DNA from: Gammaproteobacteria bacterium
Lineage (GTDB): Bacteria; Pseudomonadota; Gammaproteobacteria; Burkholderiales; Rhodocyclaceae
Length of the DNA stretch: 64,000 nt
Direction: 5' to 3'
NCBI GenBank assembly: GCA_018824085.1
Contig: JAHJHI010000039.1
Span: 1-64,000, forward strand
Shown in pieces: positions 8,165 to 16,992 of this stretch. The notes under the pieces were generated by a model. It had not been told where the DNA came from, ran no database searches, and was given only the letters and a program-made list of their open reading frames with translations. Position 1 is the stretch's first letter. Each line of letters begins with the position of its first letter. The position numbers were made by a program, and so were the translations under genes.

Positions 8165-10594
8165 TCAGGCCGCCACGCGCGTGTCCGCGCCGAGCGCCGC
8201 CGCGTCGTCCTCTTCCAGCACGCCGTCCTCGTCGTAGTGCGTCGCCACGACGAAGTGCGGGCGGAACACCACGCACCAGGCCGGCACGATGAGCATCGCG
8301 GCGATGGCATTGACGACGAGCATGAAAGACAGCAGGACAGCGGCATCCGACTGGAAGCGCAGGTCGGACATGAAGATCCACATGACGACGCCGGCGATGA
8401 GCGTGGCGGCGGTGAAGGACACGGCGTAACCGGTGGTGGCAACCGCATTGACGACCGCGCGGTGGATGTTGCGGGTGACCGCCATTTCCTCGCGGATGCG
8501 GTCCATGAAATAGACCGCGTAGTCGATGCCGACACCGACGCCGACCGCGATCACCGGCACCGTGTTCACGCTGATGCCGATGTTGGCCCAGCCCATGTAG
8601 GCATAGGTCATGACGGTCGCGAACAGCATCGGCAGCACCATCAGCCAGCCGGCATGCAGCGACTGGTAGTAGGCCATCACCAGCAGGAAGGCGATCAGCA
8701 TCACCGCCGGGATGATGATCATGTGGTCGGTGTGCAGCGCCTGGTTGGCGGCCGCCGTGACGCCGATGATGCCGCCGCCGAGCTCGATCTTCAGGCCCGG
8801 CACCTCGGCCTCGATGCGCGCCTTGCCCTCTTCCGCGAGTGCGACCACGCGGTTGATGGTGGCGGCCTGGTGATCCTTGTAGAAGAACACCATGTCGGCC
8901 TCGTTCTCGTCCGGATTCACGTACTCCTTCAGCGCTCCCGGAATCGGGCTTGACGCCAGATAGGCGAACATCAGGCCGCCGACCTCGTCCGCGTTGTCAG
9001 GTATCTGCGCCCAGCGCGGATCGTCGTTGTGCGTGAGGCGATTGACCACGCGCACCACGCCGGGCAGTGCACGCGTGCCGCCCAGTGTCGGGTCGGACAG
9101 CATGTGCGCCTGGAAGCGCTCGATCGCGTGCATCACTTCCGGCCGCTTGATGCCGCCCTTCTCCGTCGTACGCGCCACGACATGCAGTTCCTCCGAACCG
9201 GGAAACAGTGTGTTGATGGCCGCGGTCGAGCTGTTGTAGTCGTGGTCGCGGTTGAGCAACGGGCTGCCCGGTTCCGACTCGCCAAGCTGCACGCGCGCAA
9301 CGAACACGCTGCCGACCGCCACGCAGGCGAGGGCCACGAACAGGATGGCGCGCGCGCCACCGTTCGTGCCGCCGGTGCGCGCCATCGCGTTGCCGAGGAA
9401 ATTGCGCACGCCCTGATTGGCGTTCTCCATCGTTTTCGGCTGCGGCAGCACGGTCAGCGCCAGCGGCACCATGAAATGCACGGTGAAGATGACGGAGAAG
9501 CCCCAGAAACCCGCCGCCATGCCGAGCTTGTAGTTGAACGGCGCCGCGCCGAGCACCAGCACGGCGATGCCGATCGCGTCGACGATGATGGCCAGAGACC
9601 CCGGGCGGAACAGTGCATCGAGCGCGTTTCGGGCGGCCTTCCGCCCGTTCTTCACGATGGCCAGTTCCTCGTAGTAGCGCACCACCAGCTGCACGCCATG
9701 CGACGTGGCGCGCGCCGCGATCAGGAACGGAATCGGCAGCGACAGCGGCTCCAGATTGATGCCCGCCAGTGCCATGAAGCCAAGGCCCCAGATCGTTGAC
9801 AGCGCAATGCCCAGCAGCGGCAGCGCGATGCCGTACAGGCGCCGGAAGTAGACGATGAGCAAGGTCGCCAGCAGCGCCAGCGTCCAGGCAAGGATTTCGA
9901 CGATCTGGCCGAGATAGGTATAGACCCAGCCGGTGAGCACCGGATTGCCGGTGACGTGCACCTTGTGGCCTTCGCGTGCCAGCGATGCGCGCACCTTCTG
10001 CAGCGCGGCGAAGGTCTTCTCGTAGTCCAGGCCACTTTCGTTGAGCTGTGCCTTGATCAGTGCCGCCTTGAAGTCGGGCGACACCATGAGGCCGTACAGG
10101 TTCGGATTTGCGACCACGTCGCGCTGCATCCGCGCCAGCTCGTCCGCCGTGTGCGACGGCTTCAGCGGGTCGTAGTACGGCTGCGACACGAAGCTGCCTT
10201 CCGGTGACAGGTACACCTTGCGTGCCGTGCGGTGGGTCAGCGACGACACCAGGTTGTGGTTCACGCTGGGCAGGCTGTCGATGCCCAGCGTCGCTTCATG
10301 GATGAGCTTGAGCGTCGTGTCATTGAAGATGGTGCCCTGCTCCACCTCGATCGCCATGACGATCATGTTTGCGCCGCCGAAGTTCTCCTTGATGCGGTTG
10401 TAGGTCTCGATGTACGGATGCTTCTGCGGCAGCAGGTCGGAGAAGTCCGAATAGATGCGCAGCTTGGGCAACGCCATCGCGAACAGCAGCGTGACGGCGA
10501 GAATCATCGACAGCACGATCTTCGGGTTGGTGAATATCCACTCCTCCGCCTTGTGAAGGGCGTGGGTGAACGATTTTCGGAACGGGGCGATCAT
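8165..10594 (-). CDS. RND/MMPL-family permease (HAE3-like)
   Basis: Inner-membrane RND-superfamily transporter of 809 aa. A first transmembrane helix lies at about residues 24-43, followed by a large periplasmic loop. A block of helices at about 240-430 includes GRKAARNALDAL-type loops. A second loop and a second block of helices follow, with the conserved GVGVGIDYAVYFMDR motif. The two-fold repeat is plain. It starts at 10594, overlapping the stop of the lipoprotein gene as ATGA, which indicates translational coupling. Relatives move hydrophobic lipids or sterols such as hopanoids. With DUF1302 and DUF1329 downstream, a trans-envelope role for hydrophobic aromatics or membrane lipids is plausible but unproven. 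Confidence 0.88.
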   Translation of the reverse strand: MIAPFRKSFTHALHKAEEWIFTNPKIVLSMILAVTLLFAMALPKLRIYSDFSDLLPQKHPYIETYNRIKENFGGANMIVMAIEVEQGTIFNDTTLKLIHEATLGIDSLPSVNHNLVSSLTHRTARKVYLSPEGSFVSQPYYDPLKPSHTADELARMQRDVVANPNLYGLMVSPDFKAALIKAQLNESGLDYEKTFAALQKVRASLAREGHKVHVTGNPVLTGWVYTYLGQIVEILAWTLALLATLLIVYFRRLYGIALPLLGIALSTIWGLGFMALAGINLEPLSLPIPFLIAARATSHGVQLVVRYYEELAIVKNGRKAARNALDALFRPGSLAIIVDAIGIAVLVLGAAPFNYKLGMAAGFWGFSVIFTVHFMVPLALTVLPQPKTMENANQGVRNFLGNAMARTGGTNGGARAILFVALACVAVGSVFVARVQLGESEPGSPLLNRDHDYNSSTAAINTLFPGSEELHVVARTTEKGGIKRPEVMHAIERFQAHMLSDPTLGGTRALPGVVRVVNRLTHNDDPRWAQIPDNADEVGGLMFAYLASSPIPGALKEYVNPDENEADMVFFYKDHQAATINRVVALAEEGKARIEAEVPGLKIELGGGIIGVTAAANQALHTDHMIIIPAVMLIAFLLVMAYYQSLHAGWLMVLPMLFATVMTYAYMGWANIGISVNTVPVIAVGVGVGIDYAVYFMDRIREEMAVTRNIHRAVVNAVATTGYAVSFTAATLIAGVVMWIFMSDLRFQSDAAVLLSFMLVVNAIAAMLIVPAWCVVFRPHFVVATHYDEDGVLEEDDAAALGADTRVAA

Positions 10595-11574
10595 TGCGCG
10601 CCTCCAGGGGTCGGGGTGCTGCCGGTGGACAGGGATCGCAGCAGGCCACCCGGCCCGCCGACGACGATGGAATGGCGCGCGCCGAGCGAGGTCGCCGCGC
10701 TCAGGAAGACGGGGCTTGCGTCGGCATGGGCAAGCGGCACCCATTCACCGCCCTGCAGCCGCACCAGACTGCCGCCGGCGCCCACCGCATGCGGCGTGCC
10801 TTCGTGCATGAACATGCGGAACAGCGGCGCGCCGCCGCGATGGATCTGCGCCGTCCACGTCTCACCGCCATCGGTGGTGTGCAACACCTGCCCCGCCAGC
10901 CCGCTGACCCAGCCTTCCGCCGGCGATGCGAACAGCGCCGCATAGGGATAGAACTCGCCCGGCAGCGCGCCGCGCCGCGCCCAGCTCGTGCCGCCATCGG
11001 TGGTCACCAGCACGGTGCCGAATTCGCCGGTCGCGAATCCGTTCCGGGCATCAACCATCTGCAAGGTCGTGATCTGCAGGTCGTCCTGCAGGTCCGTCGT
11101 CGTCCAGTTCGCGCCCTGGTCGTCGCTGCGTGCGATGACCGCGCGGCTGCCGGCCACCCACCAGCGGCCCTGTCCGTCGCAATGCACGGTGAGCGCGGTG
11201 CGCGGCTGCGCCAGCGGGTGCGCAGTCCAGGCCGCGAGTGCCGCATCGGCCGACCACAGCCGGCGGTAGAAATCGATGGCGATGAAGCTGCCGTCCGGGC
11301 AGACCTCCATGCCGATCAGCGAGGACGGCCCCGCTATCGGCTGGCGCGCCCAGGTCCGGCCGCCGTCATGCGACGCGAGTATCGCGCCGCTGCTCGTGCC
11401 CGCCGCCACGACGTCGCCACGCGACGCAAGCGCCTGGATGACGTCATGGCGCTGCACCGGCTTCGCCGCTTCGGCGCGCGCTGCCGCAAGATCCGGCGCC
11501 TGCGTGCAACCGGCCGTCATGGCGGCGACGAGCGACAGCCAGCCGCCCACCCGCCTGAATCCGTGGTGATTCAT
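10591..11574 (-). CDS. Lipoprotein with BNR/Ycf48-like beta-propeller repeats
   Basis: Protein of 327 aa with a lipoprotein signal peptide ending at Cys23 (AAMTAGC). Repeated blades carry the SHDGGRTW, TTDGGTSW and TTDGGETW signatures of the Ycf48/BNR propeller family. It is translationally coupled to the RND permease through an ATGA overlap. Ycf48-like proteins of this kind are commonly found next to DUF1302/DUF1329/MMPL genes, and it may be an assembly or accessory subunit of the transporter. Its function is not established here. Confidence 0.8.
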   Translation of the reverse strand: MNHHGFRRVGGWLSLVAAMTAGCTQAPDLAAARAEAAKPVQRHDVIQALASRGDVVAAGTSSGAILASHDGGRTWARQPIAGPSSLIGMEVCPDGSFIAIDFYRRLWSADAALAAWTAHPLAQPRTALTVHCDGQGRWWVAGSRAVIARSDDQGANWTTTDLQDDLQITTLQMVDARNGFATGEFGTVLVTTDGGTSWARRGALPGEFYPYAALFASPAEGWVSGLAGQVLHTTDGGETWTAQIHRGGAPLFRMFMHEGTPHAVGAGGSLVRLQGGEWVPLAHADASPVFLSAATSLGARHSIVVGGPGGLLRSLSTGSTPTPGGAQ

Positions 11575-11659
11575 CTTCCCTCCTCGCCCGGTTCTGTCGC
11601 CGGGTCAGATGTCTTGTTCGTGCGGACGCCGACGGCGCCCGGTCAGTGCAGGTGCTGCG

Positions 11660-11851
11660 TCAGCGGCCGAGATCCTTCGCCGACGCGCCGCCGATGCCCC
11701 AGTTGGCCTTGGGCACCTCGGTGATGAGCACGCGCACCGCTTCCTTCGGTGCGCCGACCGCCTCGACCAGCGCCTGTGTCACCTTGTCGATGACCGCGCG
11801 CTTCTGTTCCTCGGTGCGTCCTTCCAGCAGATGGACCTGTACGAAAGGCAT
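11660..11851 (-). CDS. dmpI: 4-oxalocrotonate tautomerase
   Basis: Small tautomerase (63 aa) that isomerises 2-hydroxymuconate to 2-oxo-3-hexenedioate in the oxalocrotonate branch of the meta pathway. After removal of Met, the catalytic Pro1 and the substrate-binding Arg11 and Arg39 are present. Position 50, usually Phe in the classical enzymes, is Trp (NWGIGG). It follows the decarboxylase gene after 10 bp. The next gene downstream is the transport lipoprotein, 85 bp away. Confidence 0.92.
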   Translation of the reverse strand: MPFVQVHLLEGRTEEQKRAVIDKVTQALVEAVGAPKEAVRVLITEVPKANWGIGGASAKDLGR

Positions 11852-11861
11852 GGCGGTCTCC

Positions 11862-12650
11862 TCAGACGAAGCGCACGGACGTGCGCCCGAGCGACTGGAT
11901 GCGCAGCGACACGTTGTCGCCGGGTGCCACCGCGACGGCCTCCGTGATGCCGCCGGAGAGGATCAGCGTGCCGGCCGGGATTTCCTCGCCGCGCCGGCCC
12001 AGCATGTTGGCCAGCATGGCGACCGCCGCCGCCGGATGACCGAGCACCGCGGCACCGGCGCCGAGCGCCACCGGCTGGCCGTTCTTCTCCAGCACCACGC
12101 CCAGCGTGCGCAGGTCGAGCCCCTCGACCTGCGTGGCGGTGCCGCCGACGACGAAGCGCGACGACGAGCAGTTGTCGGCCACCACGCTCTTCAGGTCGAA
12201 CTTGAAATCGCGGTAGCGCGAATCGATGATTTCGATCGCCGGCACGACGAAGTCGGTGGCTGCCAGCACGGCTGCGATGTGGCAACCGGGACCACGCAGC
12301 GGTGCTTTCGTGACGAAGGCGATTTCCGGCTCCACTTTGGGATGGATGAGCTTGGCGCATTCGATGTCGCCGCCGTCGGCCACCGAGAAGCTGTCGGCCA
12401 GGAAGCCGAACACCGGGTCCTCGACGTTCATCTGCTTCATCTTGGCGCGCGAGGTCAGGCCGGCCTTCAGGCCGACAATGCGCGCGCCGCGCGCCAGCTT
12501 GCGGGCGCGGATCGCGTCCTGCACCGCATAGGCGTCCTCCCAGTCCATGTCCGGGTGGTCGTCCGTCACCTTGGTGGTGTCGCGCGCTTCGAGTTCGCAC
12601 GCTTCGAGGCGCTCGGCGAGCGACTCGATGATGTGTGGATGGAGTTTCAT
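11862..12650 (-). CDS. dmpH: 4-oxalocrotonate decarboxylase
   Basis: Converts 2-oxo-3-hexenedioate to 2-hydroxypenta-2,4-dienoate. The 262-aa protein belongs to the hydratase/decarboxylase family and is a paralogue of the hydratase at 15263-16045. The shared family pattern includes EPEIAFV, the EIIDSRY segment with metal-binding acidic residues, and the GHPAAAVAMLAN stretch. The start at 12650 lies 3 bp after the stop of the aldolase gene. In other meta pathways the enzyme forms a complex with the hydratase. Confidence 0.92.
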   Translation of the reverse strand: MKLHPHIIESLAERLEACELEARDTTKVTDDHPDMDWEDAYAVQDAIRARKLARGARIVGLKAGLTSRAKMKQMNVEDPVFGFLADSFSVADGGDIECAKLIHPKVEPEIAFVTKAPLRGPGCHIAAVLAATDFVVPAIEIIDSRYRDFKFDLKSVVADNCSSSRFVVGGTATQVEGLDLRTLGVVLEKNGQPVALGAGAAVLGHPAAAVAMLANMLGRRGEEIPAGTLILSGGITEAVAVAPGDNVSLRIQSLGRTSVRFV

Positions 12651-12653
12651 CGC

Positions 12654-13706
12654 TCAGGCCTTTGCTTGCGTAAGAGTGCGGGCAGGCGAGGACTCGCGCG
12701 CCATCGTGATCGCCGTGTCTTCGATCATGTCTTCCTGGCCGCCGACCATGCCGCGCCGGCCGAGCTCCACCAGGATGTCGCGCGCCGGCAGGCCGTACTT
12801 CGCGCCCGCGCGCTTGGCGAACAGCAGGAAGGAGGAATAGACGCCGGCGTAGCCCAGCGTCAGCGCGTCGCGGTCGATGCGCACCATGTGCTCCATCATC
12901 GGCAGCACGATGTCCTCGGCCACGTCCATGATCCGGTAGAGGTCGACGCCGGTCTCTATGCCCATGCGGTTCGCCACCGCCACGAACACCTCCAGCGGGG
13001 TGTTGCCGGCACCAGCGCCCAGGCCGTTGGTCGAACCGTCGATGCGGGAGGCACCGGCTTCGATCGCTGCCAGCGAGTTGGCCACACCCATCGCCATGTT
13101 GTGGTGTCCGTGGAAACCGATCTCGGTTTCCGGTTTCAGCGCCTGCCGCACCGCTGTGACGCGAGCCGTCACGTCGTCCGGCAGCATGTAGCCGGCCGAG
13201 TCGGTCACGTACACGCAGTTCGCGCCATAGCCCTCCATGAGTCGGGCCTGCGCGACCAGCGCGTCCGGCTCGATCATGTGGGCCATCATCAGGAAGCCGA
13301 CGGTGTCCATGTCCAGCTTGCGCGCCAGCCCGATGTGCTGTTCCGACACGTCGGCTTCGGTGCAGTGGGTGGCCACCCGTATGGTGTGCACGCCCAGTTC
13401 ATGCGCCATGCGCAGATGGTCGACAGTGCCGATGCCGGGCAGCAGCAGCGCCGACACCTTGGTCTTCTTCATCGCCGGAATGACGGCGGACAGGTACTCC
13501 TCGTCGCTGTGCAGCGGAAAGCCATAGTTCACCGAGGCGCCGCCAAGGCCGTCGCCGTGCGTGACCTCGATCAGCGGCATGCCCGCCTCGTCGAGTCCGC
13601 GCGCGACCGCCAGCATCTGATCCAGCGTGATCTGGTGGCGCTTCGGATGCATGCCGTCGCGCAGCGTGTTGTCGTGCAGCGTGACCTTCTTGCCCTTGAG
13701 ATTCAT
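12654..13706 (-). CDS. dmpG: 4-hydroxy-2-oxovalerate aldolase
   Basis: Cleaves 4-hydroxy-2-oxovalerate to pyruvate and acetaldehyde. It has 350 aa and an HMGL-like TIM barrel. Visible motifs are [12 protein letters not shown] near the N-terminus (metal-binding Asp, catalytic His) and the [11 protein letters not shown] metal-binding histidines. The start at 13706 gives the usual family length; longer upstream reading frames run into the preceding gene. It lies 17 bp after the acetaldehyde dehydrogenase gene, whose product channels its acetaldehyde. Confidence 0.95.
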   Translation of the reverse strand: MNLKGKKVTLHDNTLRDGMHPKRHQITLDQMLAVARGLDEAGMPLIEVTHGDGLGGASVNYGFPLHSDEEYLSAVIPAMKKTKVSALLLPGIGTVDHLRMAHELGVHTIRVATHCTEADVSEQHIGLARKLDMDTVGFLMMAHMIEPDALVAQARLMEGYGANCVYVTDSAGYMLPDDVTARVTAVRQALKPETEIGFHGHHNMAMGVANSLAAIEAGASRIDGSTNGLGAGAGNTPLEVFVAVANRMGIETGVDLYRIMDVAEDIVLPMMEHMVRIDRDALTLGYAGVYSSFLLFAKRAGAKYGLPARDILVELGRRGMVGGQEDMIEDTAITMARESSPARTLTQAKA

Positions 13707-13723
13707 GGTGGTGTCCTTCGTAC

Positions 13724-14641
13724 TCAGGCGGGAACGGGCTCGAGCGTGAGCGAGCCGTTGAGGATTTCCTGCGCGAACATTTCCGCAGTGCGCGCCGCGG
13801 CTGCGGTCATGATGTCGAGGTTGCCGGCGTAGCGAGGGAGGTAGTCGCCGAGACCGGCGACCTCCATGAAGATCGACACGCGGTGGGTGTCCATGTCGAT
13901 CACCGGGCCATTGACCAGCCGGTAACCGGGCACGTAGGCCTGCACCTGCCCGATCATGTCGCGTACGGATTGTTCGATCTCGGCCGCACGCGGGGCCGAT
14001 TCGGTGATGCAGTGGATGGTGTCGCGCATGATCAGCGGCGGCTCGGCCGGATTGATCACGATGATGGCCTTGCCCCTCGCGGCGCCGCCGACACGCTCGA
14101 TCGCGCCCGCCGTGGTGCGGGTGAATTCGTCGATGTTCTTGCGCGTGCCGGGGCCGACCGAGCGCGAAGACACGGTGGCGACGATCTCGCCGTAACTCAC
14201 CGGCTGCACGCGGCTCACGGCGGCCACCATCGGAATGGTCGCCTGGCCGCCGCAGGTGACCATGTTCACGTTCATTTCGCGCTTGCCGACGTGCTCGCGC
14301 AGATTCACCGGCGGCACGCAGTACGGGCCGATCGCGGCCGGCGTGAGGTCGATCATCATGACGCCCAGCGCATTGAGCCTGCGCGAGTTCTCCGCATGCA
14401 CGTAGGCGCTGGTCGCATCGAACGCGATCTGTATGCCATCCGCCTGCACGTTCGGCAGCAAGCCGTCGACACCGTCGCTGGTGGTTTTCAGCCCCATGTT
14501 GCGGGCCCGCTCCAGTCCTTCGGAGGCGGGGTCGATGCCGACCATCCATACCGGGTCGAGCACCGTGCTGCGCTTCAGCTTGTAGAGCAGGTCGGTGCCG
14601 ATGTTGCCGGGGCCGATCAGCGCACATTTGATCTTTCTCAT
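13724..14641 (-). CDS. dmpF: Acetaldehyde dehydrogenase (acylating)
   Basis: Oxidises acetaldehyde to acetyl-CoA with NAD and CoA, the last step of the pathway. The protein has 305 aa. The Rossmann motif [10 protein letters not shown] lies at about residues 9-18 and the catalytic Cys in [10 protein letters not shown] at about 130. It overlaps the stop of the AhpD-like gene as ATGA (14638-14641). It works in a complex with the aldolase encoded next. Confidence 0.95.
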   Translation of the reverse strand: MRKIKCALIGPGNIGTDLLYKLKRSTVLDPVWMVGIDPASEGLERARNMGLKTTSDGVDGLLPNVQADGIQIAFDATSAYVHAENSRRLNALGVMMIDLTPAAIGPYCVPPVNLREHVGKREMNVNMVTCGGQATIPMVAAVSRVQPVSYGEIVATVSSRSVGPGTRKNIDEFTRTTAGAIERVGGAARGKAIIVINPAEPPLIMRDTIHCITESAPRAAEIEQSVRDMIGQVQAYVPGYRLVNGPVIDMDTHRVSIFMEVAGLGDYLPRYAGNLDIMTAAAARTAEMFAQEILNGSLTLEPVPA

Positions 14642-15252
14642 GCCTGGGAATCCTCGTCGTGGGATGCGTGCTTGCCGGCCTGCCAGCCAGTGGCGCCGAG
14701 CACGCTGCGGGCGGTTTCAAGGGGCTCCGACTCGAGAGTCGTCGCGAGGGAGTCGTTCCAGCGATTGAAGAAGCCGAACAGCGCGATCACGCCCAGCAGC
14801 TCGACGATCTGGCCGTCCTGCCAGTGCGTCCGCAGGCGGGCGAACAGTTCGTCGCTGACGTCGTTGGGCTGGCTCGCCGCGGCCAGCGCGAAGTCGAGCG
14901 CGACGCGTTCGGCGTCGCTGAACAGCGGGCTCGTGCGGTATTCGGCGACGGCCGCCATCTTGTCGGCGGCCACACCGTGGCGCAGCGCACTGGTGGCGGT
15001 ATGCGCACGGCAGTACAGGCAGCCGGCCGCCATGCTGGCGACGTGACCGACCAGCCGCTTGAGGCCGAGATCGACCTCGCCCGACGGGTCATAGACGCCA
15101 CGGCTGAGCGCGATCAGCCCTTTCGCCAGCGCGGGCCTGTGCGCCATCGTGCGCAGGCTGTTCGGCACGAAGCCGAGCGTGCGTTCGAAGAAGGCGAAAT
15201 CCGCCGCCATGTCCGGCGTGGACTCGATGGGCAGGGGTGCGATGCGTGCCAT
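14638..15252 (-). CDS. AhpD-like/carboxymuconolactone decarboxylase family protein
   Basis: Protein of 204 aa with the AhpD-type redox motif CLYC-x2-H ([20 protein letters not shown]) at about residues 80-100. It resembles uncharacterised peroxidase-related proteins. It is inserted between the hydratase (dmpE) and acetaldehyde dehydrogenase (dmpF) genes, which are adjacent in the classical dmp operon, and is translationally coupled to dmpF by an ATGA overlap. The start at 15252 lies 10 bp after dmpE. A detoxifying alkylhydroperoxidase role or an auxiliary step on a ring-cleavage product are both possible. Confidence 0.8.
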   Translation of the reverse strand: MARIAPLPIESTPDMAADFAFFERTLGFVPNSLRTMAHRPALAKGLIALSRGVYDPSGEVDLGLKRLVGHVASMAAGCLYCRAHTATSALRHGVAADKMAAVAEYRTSPLFSDAERVALDFALAAASQPNDVSDELFARLRTHWQDGQIVELLGVIALFGFFNRWNDSLATTLESEPLETARSVLGATGWQAGKHASHDEDSQA

Positions 15253-15262
15253 GGCGTCGGTC

Positions 15263-16045
15263 CTAGACGAAGCGCACCGAACAGCCGCCGAGGCCGCCGA
15301 TGGCGATGCGCAGGCTGTCGCCCGCCTTGACCGGGATGAGCGCTGCGAGCGAGCCGGACAGGATGACCTCGCCCGCCTTGAGGGCAATGCCGAGACGGCC
15401 CAGCGTGTTGGCGAGCCAGACGACAGCGTTGACCGGATGGCCGAGCGCTGCCGCGCCGGCACCGGTGCCGACGATGTCGCCGTTCAGCTCCAGCACCATG
15501 CCGCACAGGCCGAGGTCGAGATTGCGCGGCGACACCGCGCGGTCGCCGAGCACGAACACGCCGCACGACGCGTTGTCGGCCACCGTGTCCTGGATGCGGA
15601 TCTTCCAGTCGGTGACGCGCGAATCGACGATCTCGAAGCAGGGCATCACGCACTCGGTGGCGCGCAGCACGTCGGCGCCGGTGACGCCCGGGCCCATGAT
15701 GTCGTGCTTGAGGATGAAGGCGATCTCGCCTTCGGCGCGCGGCTGGATCAGCGAGTCCGCAGCGATGGATTCGCCTTCGTTGTAGATCATGCCGTCGAGC
15801 AGGTAGCCGAAATCCGGCTGGTGCACGTTCAGCATGTTCTGCACCACCTTCGAGGTGACGCCGATCTTCTTGCCGACCACGCGTTCACCCGCGCTGATGC
15901 GGCGACCGACCATGCGCTGCTGGATGTGGTACGCGTCCTCGATCGTGATGTCCGGCTCGCGGCCGGTCAGCGGCGCCACCGTTTCGCGGGTGGTGAGCGC
16001 GGCGTACAGCTCGTCGCCGTACTGCTGGATCTTGTCGGCTTGCAT
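15263..16045 (-). CDS. dmpE: 2-hydroxypenta-2,4-dienoate hydratase
   Basis: Adds water to 2-hydroxypenta-2,4-dienoate to give 4-hydroxy-2-oxovalerate. The chosen start at 16045 (MQADKIQQYGDELY) gives 260 aa and aligns exactly with the N-terminal spacing of DmpE/XylJ. It has GGAG about 9 nt upstream. In-frame ATGs at 16048, 16051 and 16060 are alternatives. Family features include AEGEIAFILKHD, CFEIVDSRVTDW and GHPVNAVVWLANTLG. A 92-bp gap containing an intergenic repeat separates it from dmpD. Confidence 0.93.
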   Translation of the reverse strand: MQADKIQQYGDELYAALTTRETVAPLTGREPDITIEDAYHIQQRMVGRRISAGERVVGKKIGVTSKVVQNMLNVHQPDFGYLLDGMIYNEGESIAADSLIQPRAEGEIAFILKHDIMGPGVTGADVLRATECVMPCFEIVDSRVTDWKIRIQDTVADNASCGVFVLGDRAVSPRNLDLGLCGMVLELNGDIVGTGAGAAALGHPVNAVVWLANTLGRLGIALKAGEVILSGSLAALIPVKAGDSLRIAIGGLGGCSVRFV

Positions 16046-16087
16046 CATCATCTGCTCCATATCGTTATTGACCGCGCAGCGCCGCCC

Positions 16088-16152
16088 GCCGGGCCGCCCC
16101 AAGGGCGAGCGCAGCCCCCTTGGGGGGCAGCGAGCGAAGTGAGCGTGGGGGT
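16088..16152 (-). repeat. Intergenic palindromic repeat between dmpD and dmpE
   Basis: A short GC-rich element has a 9-bp perfect stem (16097-16105 CCCCAAGGG with 16117-16125 CCCTTGGGG, 11-nt loop) followed by a GCGAGCGAAGTGAGCG tail. Elements of this look are scattered between genes in many betaproteobacterial genomes. Copy number cannot be judged from one window. It interrupts an otherwise tight operon and could affect mRNA stability. Confidence 0.55.
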
Positions 16153-16153
16153 C

Positions 16154-16981
16154 TCATTCAGTGAGGAAGTCGCCCACCAGTCGTACGAAGCGGGCGGCGT
16201 GTTCGATCTGTGTCCAGTGGCCGCACTTGCCGAACACGTGAAGCTGCGCATTCGGTATCCACTGGGCGAGCGTGAGCGAGGTGTCGAGCGGAATGACCTT
16301 GTCCTCGCGGCCGTGGATGACCAGCGTCTCGTGCGGCAACGCGCGGATGTCGTCGGCCCGGCTGGCCATCGCGTCCACCCAGCGCTGGCGCGGCGCCGGG
16401 AACATGGCCGCGAAGGACTCCTGGAACCCGGGCCGCACGCTCGCCTCGTAGCGCAGCTTCGCCAGCTCGTCGTTCGCCAGCGAGCGGTCGTACGCAAACA
16501 GGTCGAGCAGGCCGCGCATGGCTTCGATCGACGGTGTGTAGCCCCACACCGCATCGAGCGCCGGCGTGATGTCGAAGCGCACGCCCACGCTGCCCATCAG
16601 CACCAGACGGCGGATGCGGCGCGGATGGCGGATCGCCACCTGCAGCGCGAGCGCACCGCCAAAGCTGTTGCCCACAAGATCGGCGCGCTCGATGCCGAGC
16701 GCGTCCAGCATGCCGATGGCCTGTGCGACCCAGGTGTCCATGCTGTAGCCGATGTCCGGGCGGCGCTCGGTGAAACCGAAGCCGGCCATGTCCGGTGCGA
16801 CGACGCGCAGGCGCGCCGACAGCGCGGGCATCACGAGGCGCCAGTTCGCCCAGGCGCTGACGCCGGGTCCCGAGCCGTGCAGGAAGAGCGCCGGAAAGCC
16901 TTCTCCAGCGTCGTGATAGTTGGTTTCGATGCCGGCGGCGGCGATGCGCTTCGACACTTCGGGGTTGAGCGGTGCGTTCAT
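16154..16981 (-). CDS. dmpD: 2-hydroxymuconic semialdehyde hydrolase
   Basis: Alpha/beta hydrolase of 275 aa that removes formate (or another acid) from the ring-cleavage product in the hydrolytic branch. The HGSGPGVSAWANWR oxyanion segment, the nucleophile in GNSFGG, an acid in HGREDK and the His in CGHWTQIEH make a complete triad. The sequence is very close to DmpD of Pseudomonas CF600. The start at 16981 (MNAPLNPE) matches DmpD; an upstream ATG at 17008 would overlap dmpC. Confidence 0.95.
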   Translation of the reverse strand: MNAPLNPEVSKRIAAAGIETNYHDAGEGFPALFLHGSGPGVSAWANWRLVMPALSARLRVVAPDMAGFGFTERRPDIGYSMDTWVAQAIGMLDALGIERADLVGNSFGGALALQVAIRHPRRIRRLVLMGSVGVRFDITPALDAVWGYTPSIEAMRGLLDLFAYDRSLANDELAKLRYEASVRPGFQESFAAMFPAPRQRWVDAMASRADDIRALPHETLVIHGREDKVIPLDTSLTLAQWIPNAQLHVFGKCGHWTQIEHAARFVRLVGDFLTE

Positions 16982-16992
16982 GTCCACCGGCC

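Noticed and set aside
6207-8237. Very long plus-strand open frame (676 codons) opposite the DUF1302 gene
   Set aside because: It has no recognisable domains and the His/Val/Ala/Arg-rich composition of an antisense frame in high-GC DNA. The minus-strand gene has a signal peptide, family match and ribosome-binding site.
11646-13832. 728-codon plus-strand frame across the dmpI-H-G genes
   Set aside because: It spans several well-supported minus-strand genes and their junctions and has no family features.
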